DNA of 64,000 bases from Dryocosmus kuriphilus (lineage: Eukaryota; Arthropoda; Insecta; Hymenoptera; Cynipidae), in the NCBI GenBank assembly GCA_038277395.1, contig CM076197.1, positions 25,989,057 to 26,053,056 on the forward strand, written 5' to 3'. A program made the translations under genes and the position numbers. The stretch's first letter is position 1. Every line of letters starts with the position of its first letter. This document shows, one piece after another, positions 9,030-22,343 of the stretch. The notes beneath the pieces were generated by a model that was given only the letters and a program-made list of their open reading frames with translations, did no database searches and was not told where the DNA came from.

Positions 9030-12000
9030 TCTTTTACATTGTTATTATTTTTGCTAAATTATAAGTATTAAAGACCTATATTTTTTTATAAAGTGTGATT
9101 ATATATATGCCTTTTCGAATGTATAACATATGTGAAATTGTTTGTCGTCAGACAAAATAAAAATAAACGCAATATGATTTATTCATTTCTTCAAAATACC
9201 GCAGTATATTTTCTAAATGAGTAATCGATTAACACTTGCTATTTATTTGAAATAATTTTCATAAAGTGCCAAGAAAAAAATATTAACGTATTAACATAGA
9301 AATATTTACGTTTGCATGGACATCAATATTTGAAAAGAGAATTGTTATCAATCGATCTGCTTAATGCTTATTTGTACCTATATACGCCCAATTCGCATTT
9401 TAAAGAATTCATTCTTTTTTTTAACACAATGCATTAAATTTATCGTAGGAAGTTTTTATAAACATTTATTTCATGCAGTATTAGTTTTTTTTATATGAAA
9501 GAGGAAGTTTTGTAGAGAAAGAGAATATAATATTATATTGGTCAATTTATATATTTATTTATATATAAAAATCAAAAATTTATTATAGTATATTTCTCAA
9601 GTATTCAGTATATTAAGTCAGAAAGCTCGTTTTGTAAGTAAAGAAAACGTTACTTTATTATTAAACGAAACAAATTTTTCAAAAATGTAAATAAATGTAT
9701 GTACGAGATGATCCAAAAGTCACTAATATTTCGTGCCACACAGAAAAAGAAAACGTTGGACGTGTTAGAGATACTGAATTTCTATAGAATTAATTTTTTT
9801 GAGTTCGAAAGAGCTTATTCTCTAGAATATGTATATATAATGTTATTATCTAATTTTTATAATTTTTTCGAATATGAAAATTACAAATTTAAAATATTTA
9901 ATTTATCTAGTATTCAGTTTTTATTTTTTTGGGTAAAAAGTTTGTTTTGTAAGGAATAAGAGTATAAAATTATTAACTAGTTGAATTCTTTTTAAGATCA
10001 AAAACCCAAATTTGCAATATTGCAATTTTACAGTATTAAGTATTTTGGATGAGGGAATTTAATTTTTGCGTAGAAAATTACTTTTTTTATTATATTATGT
10101 ATTTATATTTATTATATAGCCCCCCCCCCCCCCCCCTCGAAAACATAGGAAGTGAAACTAAACATAATTTTCCTTTCCTATTAATGTATATTCAATACGT
10201 AAATGTATATTTATTTCTGAGATGGTTCACCGACAAATTGTTCTTTTTGGTGTCAAAATGATTTGATGATTTTTGTCAGAATTTGAAAAAATATTTAGAA
10301 GCTATTTGAATAAAATATATTCTTTTTCAAGAAGTATCAAAGAATTCATAAAACCCAGGGTACTTTTTCGAAAAGTTGATCGTTAATTACTTAAATAAGT
10401 TTAAAAAAAAATTAATTATTTGTGAGAAAAAAAAGAAAAAGAAAAGACTTTTTTCCCTTTACACTTTTCTCCTACAATTAACCATTGTAAAATTTACAGC
10501 GTTATAAAGAATCAAATTAGTACAAAAAAACATGACATATTGACAGGTAGACATCTCAGCACCTATTGGATCGAAAAATTTCAAAAACAGTGCAAACTGC
10601 TTTTCAAGGTATATACTGCACCACGCAGAAAAAAGACATTTTCCCGATCAAAGCAAAACTTTTTTTTCTACTTTTATTGTTTATACTTTTGAATAAAAAA
10701 ATTTTAGTTTCATGAGAAAAATTTATTTTTCCTGTGTGTGCCTTGCTAAACAATTTTAAATTTCAAGCTTAAATAATGTTAAATCGAAATATTTTTAAAA
10801 ATTTGGTTTCAATTTTAAATAATTCAAAATTGTAAAATTAAAATACAATTTTAAAATATGTTAAAAATATATATATACTGAAAAAAGTGAGAAGGCGTTA
10901 GAATTTCTGAATCACTTTAAAATAAACCTGAAAAATAAGTTTTAATTTTTTGAGAAAGAAAACATGTTTTTTTTCCATGTACATAGTGTGTTTTCTGTTT
11001 GGATTCATAATGTCAAGTAACAAACACCAAGACAAATAGCTCAGACAGCTATATTTTATTTTCCAGCCAAAGGCATAAGGAGAAATGTGGTGCCTTATTT
11101 TGGTTTACGGTTTCAAGGACCTAAATGCTATTGATTAGAGTGGGTAGGAAATACACTTTTCTCGAGTAGTAGATTAATTCATCCTAATATTGGGTAAAAG
11201 TTGTATTTGCCCAACAGTAGCAAGGCCTCATAATTCAAGGTATTTCAGGATATATTGTGTTGACTGTAAATTAAAAAAAAATTTAAAGCATATCTAGCTA
11301 AAAAATTCTTCAGTTTTTTTTAAAGAAACATGCTACAAGAGACTACATTCACAATCTTGAAACCAGGGAAACTTTTTTTTCATGATAACGGACAAGTGGC
11401 ATCTTTTTTCAATCAAAGCTAAAGAAATGTGAAGCACGACATGTTTACATTTAAAAAAAATGTGCACTCAACACAATGCAAGAAAATTTTTTTTCACATT
11501 TTCAAAAAGTGCTAACCCGAACATACATTTCTTTAAATTTCTTTATATTATTATTCACTTTAAAAAATTCTAGCTAAAAATATCAACAAACTTTTTTACC
11601 CAACAGGAATTTTTTTAAAATTGATATTACTTGAATTTTCAAATCCACACATAGAACATAATATATTATCCGATCAAACTCAAAGGTAGGCTTAATACTA
11701 TTGGTCAAATACAACTTTTACCTACTATTAGAATCCGCTATTAAAAAAGGTATTTTTTCGGCCTACTAAACTGTTGGTATAAATGCAAGAATAAGTAGAA
11801 AAAACGAAAAAAAAAAAAAAAAAAAACTTAGAGATAAGGTATTTTAATACTAATAGCTTTTATTTGTTCAGCAAAAAACATAAGAAAGAATGCTTAATGT
11901 AATTAGTAAGTCACAACATATTTTTGTCAAATAACTTTTTTTCTTATGTAATAAGCCGTGGATATTTCTGCCGTGCAGGTTAACATTAGACATTAGACTT

Positions 12001-13590
12001 ATTATATAATTAAGACAGACAATATTGTTTACATTTCCAGCTTATTTTAAAATTCTCCACACTGCCGAAGCCAAGAAACAATCTGCATCATATTATAATT
12101 ATTCATACAATATAAATCTATAATTATTGATACAAAATATAAACCTGTATTCAATGAAATTGTTAATATTTGTATGCAATGCAAACAAATTTGCATTCGT
12201 AAACTTATAATAGTATGAATAAAAAGTACACACAAAAAAAATATTTTACTTCAAGTTACTCGTTTATCACCTTCCATTTATACTATACTGATTTAAATAT
12301 TATGCTTCATTTAACCAAATGAACGGTTCATATTAATTGAATTATGCATTATACATTCGATGAATTTCGAGCGGAATCTGACGAGATAAGTATTGAAAGT
12401 CATTAAAGGTTTTGTAAAGTTTTTATAAGTAAGCTTGTGATTATAGGTTAATAACTTTTCATACTTTCAGAAACGTTTTCTATTCCTCGGAAACATGATA
12501 AATATTTCATTTAAAATAATAATTAATATTTAATTTAATACACACTTAGTAATTTATGCAAAGAAGTAACCTATGAATTTACGTTCCGACTGCTCCCAAT
12601 ATTAATGTAGTGTTGATTAATTTATAATGAATTAAAATTAAATATCAATTAGTATCATTCTAATTGTAAAATATTAAAAATCAATTCAAAAATAAGACTT
12701 AAATAATAGAAAATAAACCCTTCAAAGTGCGATATAGGTTATTAACTTATAACCTTAAAATCCCTTATATATTTTAACTTTACAAACCTCCAATGTCTTG
12801 TATATTCCCTGGATCTAAAACATTCCATATATATAATAATTCCTGCAAGTCATACACATAATTTCAGGACTATATATTTGTAGTATTTAGTTCACCTGTC
12901 AATTTTGTAAACACGGTAAACACTGAACGCATGCACACACATGCATGTGCATGAGAAGCTGAGAATCGATTCGACTCGACTCTCCAAAACATAAATTTGC
13001 TTGCAATCGTCGAGAAACTGAACATTTGAATCGGTTATCTTCGCCCATCTTCGGCTTTTCACGAGGCACAGCCGCATCCGACATGCCGAGTGCGAGCCAG
13101 GAAATATCGAAGATCAAAACAGAAAATCACGGTCCGTTCAGTTTGTTTACTCGTAGCCACGGAAACGATGAAACGTTCTAGAGGGCAGTACCTACCTATA
13201 GGCGAAAATGTAGTTAGATATATATATATCGGTCGTCCCCACCACTGACCCTAACCGCATCTATTGTAATATCTTTTTCCCAGTGCTGTGCTTTGTCTAG
13301 AATGTTATATTTGTCCAGTGTGGAGAATTGTCCAAAGGGATCTGTTTGATTTGACAGCGAGTGAACGAGTAATTGTGATTGGCTGTGCGAATGTCTCGTA
13401 ATATGCAGTTGTTCAGAGCGAATTTTTTCATTTGGTTAAGAATATGGTTTCGTAAATTAGGTATAGGTTATCGCATGTAACTACGTAACACTACGTAATG
13501 TGAAATTTGTCCATTAGGCTTTTAAAAACGTTCATCGAGTGAAGATGAGGCGGTTAATTCGAAAAAAGATGGGTGTCGTGCGTTGAAGGT
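9030..13590. other. Long A/T-rich region without recognised genes
   Basis: There are many poly-A and poly-T runs, a run of 17 C at 10120-10136, and a possible mariner-like end near 9698 (TACGAGATGATCCAAAAGT). Short frames here lack any family signature. Positions 12745-12830 resemble 6105-6210. From 12890 to 13400 the G+C is higher, but no coding evidence was found. Confidence 0.45.
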
Positions 13591-13648
13591 ATTGTTTAGG
13601 AGTAATAAAATAATAATAATAATGATGAAAAGATTGAAGTATAATTGG

Positions 13649-16600
13649 TTAAAGGAAAATATCATTAGATTTAAAGAAGTTTGTCAGAATTGTTGTGGGA
13701 TGGCTGGAGGGGTAGTATAAAAATGACTCGATGTTATAGGGGGGAAGAATGTTATTCTTTTTGAGAAGTGTTAGAAATCTATCTCTAGGCTCATTGAAAT
13801 GTGGGCAATTCCACATTAAATGGCTGATGTCTTGGGACTCATGCCCACAGAGAGGGCATACCTCCGATTTGACAAAATTTTTTCTAGCGAGGCTGGCTGC
13901 TAAGTTGTAGTGGTTGGTGCGAAATCTGGAAATAGTAATTATTGTTATTCTGTCGGCTTTTGATTTGTGAAACCAGGGTTTATTTGATTGTGATGCTTCG
14001 AAGAAATGCTGGAAAAAATAAAGTCCCAAGTTATTGTCAATCGTTTTCTTTTTCCAGTTACCGTTTGCTAACTTGTAAAATTGTGAGAAAATTTCTGGCC
14101 AGATATCAAAGTGAGGTAATTTTGTTTCCTGACGTGTGCCTTCACTGACAGCTAATTTTGCCAAATTATCGCAGTTTTCGTTCCCAATTATTACTTTGTG
14201 ACCGGGGATCCAAACAAGAGAGATGTTGAGATCTTTGTTTTTTGCTATAAACATTATATTGCGAATTTTGTGAATAAAATAGGATGTAGATGGTGAGGAG
14301 TGGGAAGATTGACAGGCTTGTAAAACGCTTTTTGAGCCCGAGAAGATGGCCGATGACGGAACTTTGTTTTCTAAAATGAGTTGAACTGCTTCACAAACAG
14401 CAAGCGCCTCCGCTGTATATATTGAGGCATGTTCAGAGATTTTGAATTTTAAGTTTAGGTCCCAGTGAGGTGAGTAAACAGAGTACCGAACGGCAGAATC
14501 TGAAAACTTTGAACTGTCTGTGAAAAATTGAATTTTATTTCAAAATTTCTGGGAGATAAGGGTTTGGAAATCATGCTCAGGAGATTTGCTGTTTTGTAAA
14601 AAATGACCGTACAGGAGGTCGATGTTGGTTTTGAAAAGTTGTGGGTCGTAATTATTAAGGTATTGGAATGGCGTGACAGTTTTAGAAACACGATTCCGGT
14701 AGCCTTTGAATTTATAGTATGACATTAAGAGTAGAAAACTCTTGTCCAAGTTGAATCTAGTCAAGTTATGTTTAGTTACATAGTGTAGTTTTTCGAGGAT
14801 GGGTAGGATGGGGTGGTTGAGAGTCTGAAAAGTTCTGGTGAGAAATTTATCTGAGACGAGTTGTAGTCTGTCTCTTAATGGGAGTTCCTTTGATTCAGCT
14901 TGCATGACAATGATAGGGGTTGAAATACGATAACCTAAAATCAGTCGTAAGAATTTATTATGGAGTTTCTTGAGTTTTACACAGTCCCTATCGCTTTTAA
15001 ATATAGATAGAGCATGACAACTGTATTTTATGGCACTTCTAGCTAGGGTGTGGAAAAGAATTCTGAGGGTTTTGGGGTGCGAGCTCCACCAGGTGCCACA
15101 CAGGCCTTGTAGGATATTGAAAACGCGATTGCATCGATTAAAGAAGGTTGTTGAAGTAAGTTGTCCAGGAGAGTGTGCACTGAAAAGGGAGTCCAAGAAA
15201 TGTTGCTTCAGGAGAGGGTAGATTATGTGATTTTCTAAATTGATGAAGATATTTTCTGGGAGTTTATTGAGGGTTATTGGGAGTATTACCAGTTTTGATT
15301 TTGATGGAGAAATAGATAGGCCCCTCTTCTTTAGGTATATGTTTATATTTGTGAGGATTTGTTGGAGAACACCAATAAATTCGTCTAGATCGTATGATGA
15401 GAAGAAGAGGACTATGTCGTCTGCGTATTCCAGAATTTTGCAGCCGCCGTAAAGGATTTTGTGTAAGATTCGAGTGCAAATTGTGTGTAAGATAGGGCTG
15501 AGGATGCATCCCTGAGGAAGACCCTTCTCCAGAGTATGCGGGCCCTCATTTTTGCCGTTTATTCTAAAAAATATTTTTCTTTTGGATATTAGTTTTTATA
15601 CAAACTTACAAATCTTTTTGGGAATGTTAAACTTAAGCACGTCATTTGCGAGGATATTAGGTATCAAATTATCATAAGCAGCTCTTATATCTAGGAATAG
15701 AAGGCCGTAAACATATTTTGTGCCATTGAAAGATGTAATTCGGAGGAAAGGATGGCTAGGTTATCTGTACATGATCTTTTTTTCCTAAAACCATATTGTG
15801 TTGGAGGTAGGAGGTTTTGAATACCGTCAAAGTTATGCGACATTTGTAAAAATTCCTGTACATATGTGTCCATATGTGCCTGAGTTTCAAGATTAAATAG
15901 GGTGAGTGGGAGGGGGGGGGGGGGCTGTGATCTATGGCGGAAGCCACGAATTTTGACCCAAAAATTGGAGAGTGGAGAGTTATACGATAAGGATTCACTG
16001 TATGACCTGAAGCTGGCTATTTTGATAGATTTTAATTTTTTTCTAATTTTCGCTTCTTACTTTTGGTGATCCAAGAAGTTCTCGTAGCTATAAGAGCAAC
16101 TGTACTTTTTTAATTTCGCGAGTCTTATGCGAGTAATTTTCTCGCATTCGACGTTCCACTAGGGTGAGGCGCTGGGGTAAAATTCTTTCCTTGAAGGTTT
16201 CCTGTCGATTCTAGGGTCAGCTGTGTGTAGTTGCTCGTCAATTGTTTTAAAAAAGTTAAAATAAGCGTCGCAGATGTCTTTGTGGGATTTCAGGTCTGTT
16301 GAAAGGTTATCCTTATGTGCGGATGTTTGAAATGATTTGAAGATCTTGCAGTCAACTTTTTTAAAATTATATTTATGAGCGAAAAAAGTATGGAATGTGT
16401 GGGGAGATCCTAAGTCGGTGGAAATCGTGAAGTGATCGCTACCTATTTTGTCGTCTAAGACTGTCCACGTAAAGATTGGTTTTAAATTATTAGATACTCT
16501 CGAGAGGTCTACTGCTGATTATGATGTCCCTGAGCGAGTAAACAGTGTCAGTTTACCGTTGTTAATTATGGAATGATCCGTGTCTGGAAAAGATTGCAAA

Positions 16601-17084
16601 AAGAAATACCCATCTGGGCAATTGTGATCACAACCCCATTGTTGGTGATGGCAGTTGAAAGCATCCCCAATGAAAATATTAGAGTGCTGATTAATTGAGT
16701 CAAAAAATTTGGACCAATCTATATGCTTTGGGTTGATGCTCTCGGGTTTCTGTACATTTTTACTACGAGAGGTTGGCCTAGGTCAGTGGGGATGATGATA
16801 GCTTGTGTATCGAAGAGATATTTAATATTATAAACATAGTCTGTAGTTTTAAAGAGGATATCATTTCTGATAGCAATTAACAGTCCTCCCCCTTGTCGGT
16901 CAGGACAGTCTTTCCTGATGATATTAAAACTCCTTAGATAAACATTAGATTTTGGTTTAACCCAAGTTTCACTTAATAGAATTAGATTGTATTTGTTGGA
17001 AATTACTTCAAGTGTGCCTTTTTTGGGGGAAATACGATGACAATTCCATTGCAAGATGTTTAGTGTGTTAGATGTGTTAGACAT
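13649..17084 (-). pseudogene. LINE ORF2: endonuclease, reverse transcriptase, RNase H (broken)
   Basis: The ORF2 product would nick target DNA, copy the element RNA into the site and degrade the template. Domains in order: AP endonuclease from the ATG at 17084 (ILQWNCHRI, LLSETWVKP, then a GD-NCHHQQWGC-like block and SDHFTI near 16430); reverse transcriptase with QYGFRKKRSCTDNLA near 15800, GLPQGCILSPIL near 15500 and the active-site box EYADDIVLF near 15420; RNase H with FFTDSS near 14510, VWIPGHK near 14210 and NCDNLAKLA; and a knuckle CPLCGH-HLMWNC near 13800. The third RNase H acidic residue is replaced, as the expected FSDSKS reads FSGSKS near 14350. Several in-frame stops and frame changes (for example near 14540, 15260, 15690 and 16720) make it non-functional. 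Confidence 0.9.
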
Positions 17085-17108
17085 AATGAGAGAGATAAAT
17101 GTAATATG

Positions 17109-19644
17109 TTAAGGTGAGTGAATCGTTTTGGCTGTCTTGACGCAGGTGGCTCAACAACTTATTTTTTATATTTTATTTTAGAATTAAAACACACAAAGAA
17201 TGAATTACAACACTGAATCAAATTTAGTATATATTGAGATATTCCCTCAAATTACGCATCAAATTAGGTTTTTAAATAATAACACTGATTTTAGAGAAAA
17301 AGCCTCGAAGGCATAAAAACCCATTTATTCAAAGAAGACACAATCAAGATTACAAAAAAAAAAACTGTGGAATAATCACCAAGGTGAAAAAAGATTCGCC
17401 TTCGTGATTATTCACATCTGTCCAAGATGAATTAGAAAATCCAAAAGCACGCGAAATTCACAAACACGCGACATCACGAACACGCGAAAACTCACAAGCA
17501 CGAGAGACCGGCTTTGGCATCGCACACGCGGTGGTTTGTATTGTTGCACAAAGAGGCTGATTCGCTGACGGAATCTCCGGTTGCGATGTCGCGACCGGAT
17601 TCCAGATTCACTGGTGGAAAATGGAAAACAGAACTGATTCGCTGTGGCATCTCCAATCGTGTTGTCGCGATCAGATTCCGAAATTCACTGGCCGAATTCG
17701 GAAGTAAAACGAAATCAATTCGCTTATGAGACCGACGCTCGAGACATGTGCCCAGACTGATTGACAGAGGACCACTACCCGCCAACGACGCTCTCGCGCG
17801 CTTGCTCCTTCTCTTTCACTTCTTCACTCCCACCACTTTACCATCGAGCAGACTCAAATCCGGATACTCGCACGCAAACATTCATGCCTACAGCCCGGTT
17901 CACAATTCCAAACTGTGTTACGACGGAACAGTGAGGTGCTGGGATCAGTAAGATTACTGTTCACAGAAGGTTTTAGCACTTGAAGGTTGGATAAAGTGCC
18001 AGAGAATTGTTTGAAAAGGCTTAGAAAAGGTGGAAGCTGAGAGAGAATTGAGGTCAGAAGAGAGATTAGTTGCGGGAGAGATTCGGTTGGTTGGGAATCG
18101 GGTACCGGTGCAAAATATGAATGTGGAGTTTGGGAAGGTGTGTGAGGTGGTTGACCTTGTAGATGTGTTGTGTGAATGGGAGCGGTTTTGCTTCTTAGGT
18201 TAGTGGAGGAAGCCGATTTGTTAAACGGTTGTGAAGGGTGGGTGGATTCTTTTAGATGAGCGTGGTCGTCACATTCAGGGTGCAGGTTCTGATTTCTTGG
18301 TTTCTTATGCTGTTGATTTATTGCATTCTGAGGCCTCGAAATAGAAGCCACTTTAGCAAAGGAGTTGAGTAACGAGGAGAGAGGGTTACCTGTCTGAGAG
18401 TCGAGGTCCACGTCCCCAAATTGTGGGTAGTTGGAGTAATTGAAGTTTGGGGCTGGCGGTTGATTATGAGTGAGATGTGTGTTAGTTTTTGAATCCAAAA
18501 GAGAAGTGGCGTCGAAAACGAGATTATTCGCTTGCGCATATTTTTTCTCTCGTTGATAGATTTTGGTCGAATCATTAATCGGTAAATTTCTGTTAGCTGC
18601 AATTTTTCTAATTATTTTTTGGTCTGCAAGGCTTGGACAGTTTTTGTCTGTAGTTGTGTGAGCACCGTGACAGTTGGGTCAAATAGGGGGCTTGCTTTAC
18701 TCTGGACAAATAGAGTCCTTCTCGTGGAGTTTATTGCCGCAGGAAATGCAATGAGGGTTTTTGCACTGTTTTGAGACATGACCAAATTTGTAACAAGAGT
18801 AGCACATTTTCGGTTGGGTGACATAAGGGATGACTTGAACTCTCATGTTAAAAATCTAAATAAAATCCGGCATTTTTTGGCCGCCGAATGTAACTTGGAA
18901 TGTCTTGCCTAGGATAAATGATCCATTAATATCTTTAATCAAGAATCAACCGGCGTTTGTGATGGGGGATTTGAGATCATTGGAAGCGTGTTTGCAAATT
19001 TCTTCTGTGGGTATTTAAATGGAAATGTCCCTAATAATTCCGTCACGCGAGACTCGAAAACTGGGAATGAAGGTGGAGAGGTTATGTTTGGAGAGGATGC
19101 CATTGTTTTCTACAAGTTCGTTCGCAGATCTTCTATCAAAGTATTCAACTGAAGCCCTTGAAAGATTAATTTTAACAATATCCTTGATGGATCCCTTGAA
19201 GTCTTTATGGAGAACGTTACCGATATTGAGAGGATGCATGGAACTGTTATTAGTTGATTCGACGGCTACGAAGAAGGGGCCGTTGTTGTGGACGAGATAT
19301 CTGTTCCTTAGTAACTTTTCTGAAGCAGAGTGTGGTTGGTTGTTTGTGATGTTTGAGACATTGTTGCTGGTATGGGTGAGTTGACCGATGTGAGTAGAGT
19401 TGCGTTTTTTGGAAATCTGGTTGACACGATTTTGATGATTAGACAAACCGGGGATAGTGTCGATTGAGGAGGTTTTGGAGGTTATATTATGTTGGGATAG
19501 AGTCTCATTATTGAGGGTTTCGAGAGATTTGTTTACTAATCCAGTGTCGAGGTCAGCTTCATTATCCGAAACATCTTCGTCCATTTGAGATTAAAATAGA
19601 TTGGGTTTGTTGCCGGAGAGGACGCCGCTGCTTGGGTTCGCCAT
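17109..19644 (-). pseudogene. LINE ORF1: nucleic-acid-binding protein with zinc knuckles (broken)
   Basis: ORF1 of I-like elements coats the element RNA. The likely start is the ATG at 19644, in frame with a downstream Met at 19584 but separated from it by a TAA at codon 18. The middle of the frame near 18810-18640 contains CYSCYKFGHVSKQC, a C-x2-C-x4-H-x4-C knuckle, and a second cysteine/histidine cluster CISCGNKLHEKDSIC. The tail (18498 onward) is proline/serine/glutamine-rich. A solo LTR at 17119-17930 interrupts the frame one codon before its stop: without the LTR the last codons read through to a TAA at 17109-17111. Other stops and shifts lie at about 18500-19015. Confidence 0.82.
17119..17930 (-). 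mobile_element. Solo LTR, 812 bp, inserted in the LINE
   Basis: The segment begins TG and ends CA in either orientation (plus strand TGAATCGTTTTGG to GACGGAACA) and is bounded by an exact 5-bp duplication, GTGAG at 17114-17118 and at 17931-17935. Removing the insert and one duplicate restores the ORF1 end and normal ORF spacing. AATAAA motifs lie in the 3' half on the minus strand, so the LTR probably reads in the minus direction. It contains an internal imperfect duplication of about 75 bp (ATTCGCTG to ATTCACTGG, at 17560-17615 and 17638-17694). It matches neither 2.3-kb LTR further right, so it belongs to a different retrotransposon family. Confidence 0.88.
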
Positions 19645-19699
19645 GATATCGGCGAAGGCCGCAAGGGCCTGGCGCAGAAAACCTACCTTCACTCAAATA

Positions 19700-22340
19700 C
19701 GTTTGTAAAAAAGAAATACCACCTAACGAACTCCACTGAAGTAAGTTACACAAACTTAAAAAAGGAATAGGATGCCCTGATACCCAGGATATAGGGTCGT
19801 GGATTTTATCCTTGAAAATTTTTCTCAGCTTGATCGCTAACGTGCGTCTCGATCGACGGAGTCGAAATCGAAACTTCGAAACCGAATCGCGAACGCGTCT
19901 CGTCTCGTCGAATCTCGCCAAGCAATTCATATATTTAAAATCGTTCATGTTCGTGCATTTCGACTTTAAGAAGCGGCCGTATAACAGTGACAGAAAACGG
20001 ACATACGACTTTTGCATGCGTTGTACCCAGATGGGAAAGTGGTGGGGTGAGAAGAATCTCACGTTCTGGAGACACTGATTCTTCAAAATTCACACAAAAA
20101 ATAAATAAATATAAGGCGTAAAAGTAAGATTTAAATTTTATATAACCATATATGAAATAGCTTTCTTTAATAACTACTTAATAGTAATTGCAAATCATAA
20201 AAATAATTATATATTATTAAATATTTAATATTCTGAATGTAAATAATTTTGAATATTAGTTTGCATGCGTGATAATTCCTTTCATAGTAACTCCGGTGGT
20301 AACTCATTTCTACATTTCTCTAAACTTTCATCATTTACCGACACGCAACGTCCGGAAATCTGGACCTACGAAGTAACTTAAGTTCGCTCCGCGAAGGTGG
20401 CGCGTTTATCAGTCCAATTTTTTACGGATTCTCTTTTTCCACAGGATGAGCAATCTCCCCCCTCATCTTTGGTGCTGTCAACGAGAGTGTCAGCGAACTT
20501 CAGCTACCGATCCTGCCAGTCGTTTATAAAGGAGGCTGTGACAATCGCGGCAACTTCACTCGGATGTTTCCAGTAGAGGAACTAAGTTTTGAAAAAAAAA
20601 GTTTGGCTAATACACTAAAGTATTGATAAATGAACCGAAATCATTAAACGTAGACTTAAATCTGTTATAGCAATTATTTAAAAAGTAATTTGATAACCAA
20701 TAGGGATGTGAAAAATTTATTCAATTTGAAATCGTGATTTTTCAAGTCAACTTAAGGTAATTTCGAGTTCAGTTCAAATCTAAAAATCTCCACTCAACTC
20801 GTAAGCTCAAATCTTTTTATTTATTTACTTTATTTGATACATTTACATATTCTACCGACGAGAATAACATCATTGTAGGACTCAGCTGCATAAGTTTTGT
20901 TGCCTGTAATGTATATCGTGTAGAAAACTGAGGTTGTAAATTACCTGGTAACTTACTGTAGCAAACCTAATGTCGGTTCCAAAAGTACGCGGCCCTCACT
21001 TTCTTTACTTCGTACTCGGTCCTCGAAAATCGCAGAATATTCCCGTTAAGTACCCCTGAAAGCTTAAAGTTCCCCGAGTTGAACGATATGTATATTGTTG
21101 TCCTGAAAATATTTTAACAATAGCTGTGAGGTAAAAAGTGCTGAAGAACAAGGTTTTGGAGGTGCTTTTTTTGAGCCTTGACTTTGACTTGTCCTCAAAA
21201 CGAGCTTGAAGTCGTGGGAAATCTGAAAAAATTCAGAGACATTCTTCAAGGTATCTAGAATGCAATACACTTTACCGAATTGCTAAATATGAAATAGTTT
21301 ACTATATAGCGGCTATTTCTTACAAACATTTCATCTTGGAAAATAATAAAGATAGAAAGTTGGTTCATGGCTTAAAATGTGCAGTTTTGCGACGTGATTG
21401 AAGTACACTTTATAAACATTTAATCAGGCAAATATTTCGTGAAAAAATCCTTTACGAATATTTCTGGATTTAATGAGATGAGGGAAATGGGTATCCATTA
21501 CACGATAAAAGAAACCGCAGAAGGAAGGAAAGCCGCCTACACCGTCCGTTTACAGATGTGAAGGAAAAGACAGGACTGTATCACCGTCTTAAACGTATAA
21601 TCGTTTGGTACTTATGTATTCTTAATGAAAAAATTTGTTTAGAATTTTTTTGTTTACACCACTCTAATTTTTTAAACAATTTTAATTTGTCCAAACATTT
21701 CATTTTCCAGGTAAGTTGGCAAACGAATATTTTTGATAAACTTATGTAATGAGTTCTTTAATCAATAATATCAGTAAAATAATTTGTTTAAATAAATTTA
21801 CAATTATTTATATAATACCTATTTGTTCAAGTATAGAACATTTTTCTCAAGTGTACCCACCCCTAAAATTGGACTGTCTTTTATTGAACTCAAACTTTCG
21901 CAAAATGTAGTCCTATTGGATGATAGTTTATGGAGAAAACATGTTGTCATTTGAATAAATATTTAAAGAAGGGAAGGGAGTAAAATTTTCAGATATTTTT
22001 GGGGCAGGCTCTTTTTTGGATGCATTATAATGCTTCTGTATGAGACAAACAAATTTTTGACCAGCATGTTTGCGATAGATTTCTTTACAGTTCTTTGAGT
22101 GGTGATAACCTTTCTTTTAATTTGAAATTTGACCCCTATTTTTGAAAATAAAAAAAAATTAGATTTTTTTAAAGTACGGCTTTTCTTCTTTGTTAAAAAA
22201 ACGCCATTTTGTCCTTAAGGCAACTAAAAAAGTTTCTTGTTTTACATAAAATTAATGAATATATATCGTATTTTTCAATTTCCTTTCCTTACTCTATTAC
22301 TTACTTTATTTCTTATATAAGAAAGAATAATATACAATTA
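19700..22340. other. Unassigned region right of the LINE
   Basis: I see no recognised gene. Positions 19840-19935 are rich in TCGA-containing words. Positions 20370-20590 form an island of higher G+C with an intron-like acceptor (TTTTTCCACAG at 20434-20444) and a TATAAA at about 20526; this could be an exon or promoter, but the frame behind the acceptor is short (about 43 codons) and unrecognised. The rest is A/T-rich. Confidence 0.35.
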
Positions 22341-22343
22341 AGG

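Larger units (their letters stand above)
13590..19680 (-). mobile_element. I/LOA-like non-LTR retrotransposon, nearly full length, decayed
   Basis: On the minus strand the element runs from a GC-rich 5' leader near 19680 through ORF1 (19644-17109) and ORF2 (17084-13649) to a simple ATT-repeat tail near 13600-13625. ORF1 carries zinc knuckles. ORF2 has an AP-type endonuclease, reverse transcriptase, RNase H and a C-terminal CCHC-like motif. An RNase H plus a knuckle-bearing ORF1 points to the I/LOA part of the non-LTR tree. Once the solo LTR at 17119-17930 is removed, only 24 bases separate the two ORFs, as in an ordinary bicistronic LINE. Both frames carry stops and shifts. Exact ends and target duplication were not determined. 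Confidence 0.82.

Noticed and set aside
12892..13117. Overlapping minus-strand frames in a GC-richer stretch
   Set aside because: Short, mutually overlapping, no recognised domain or splice signals.
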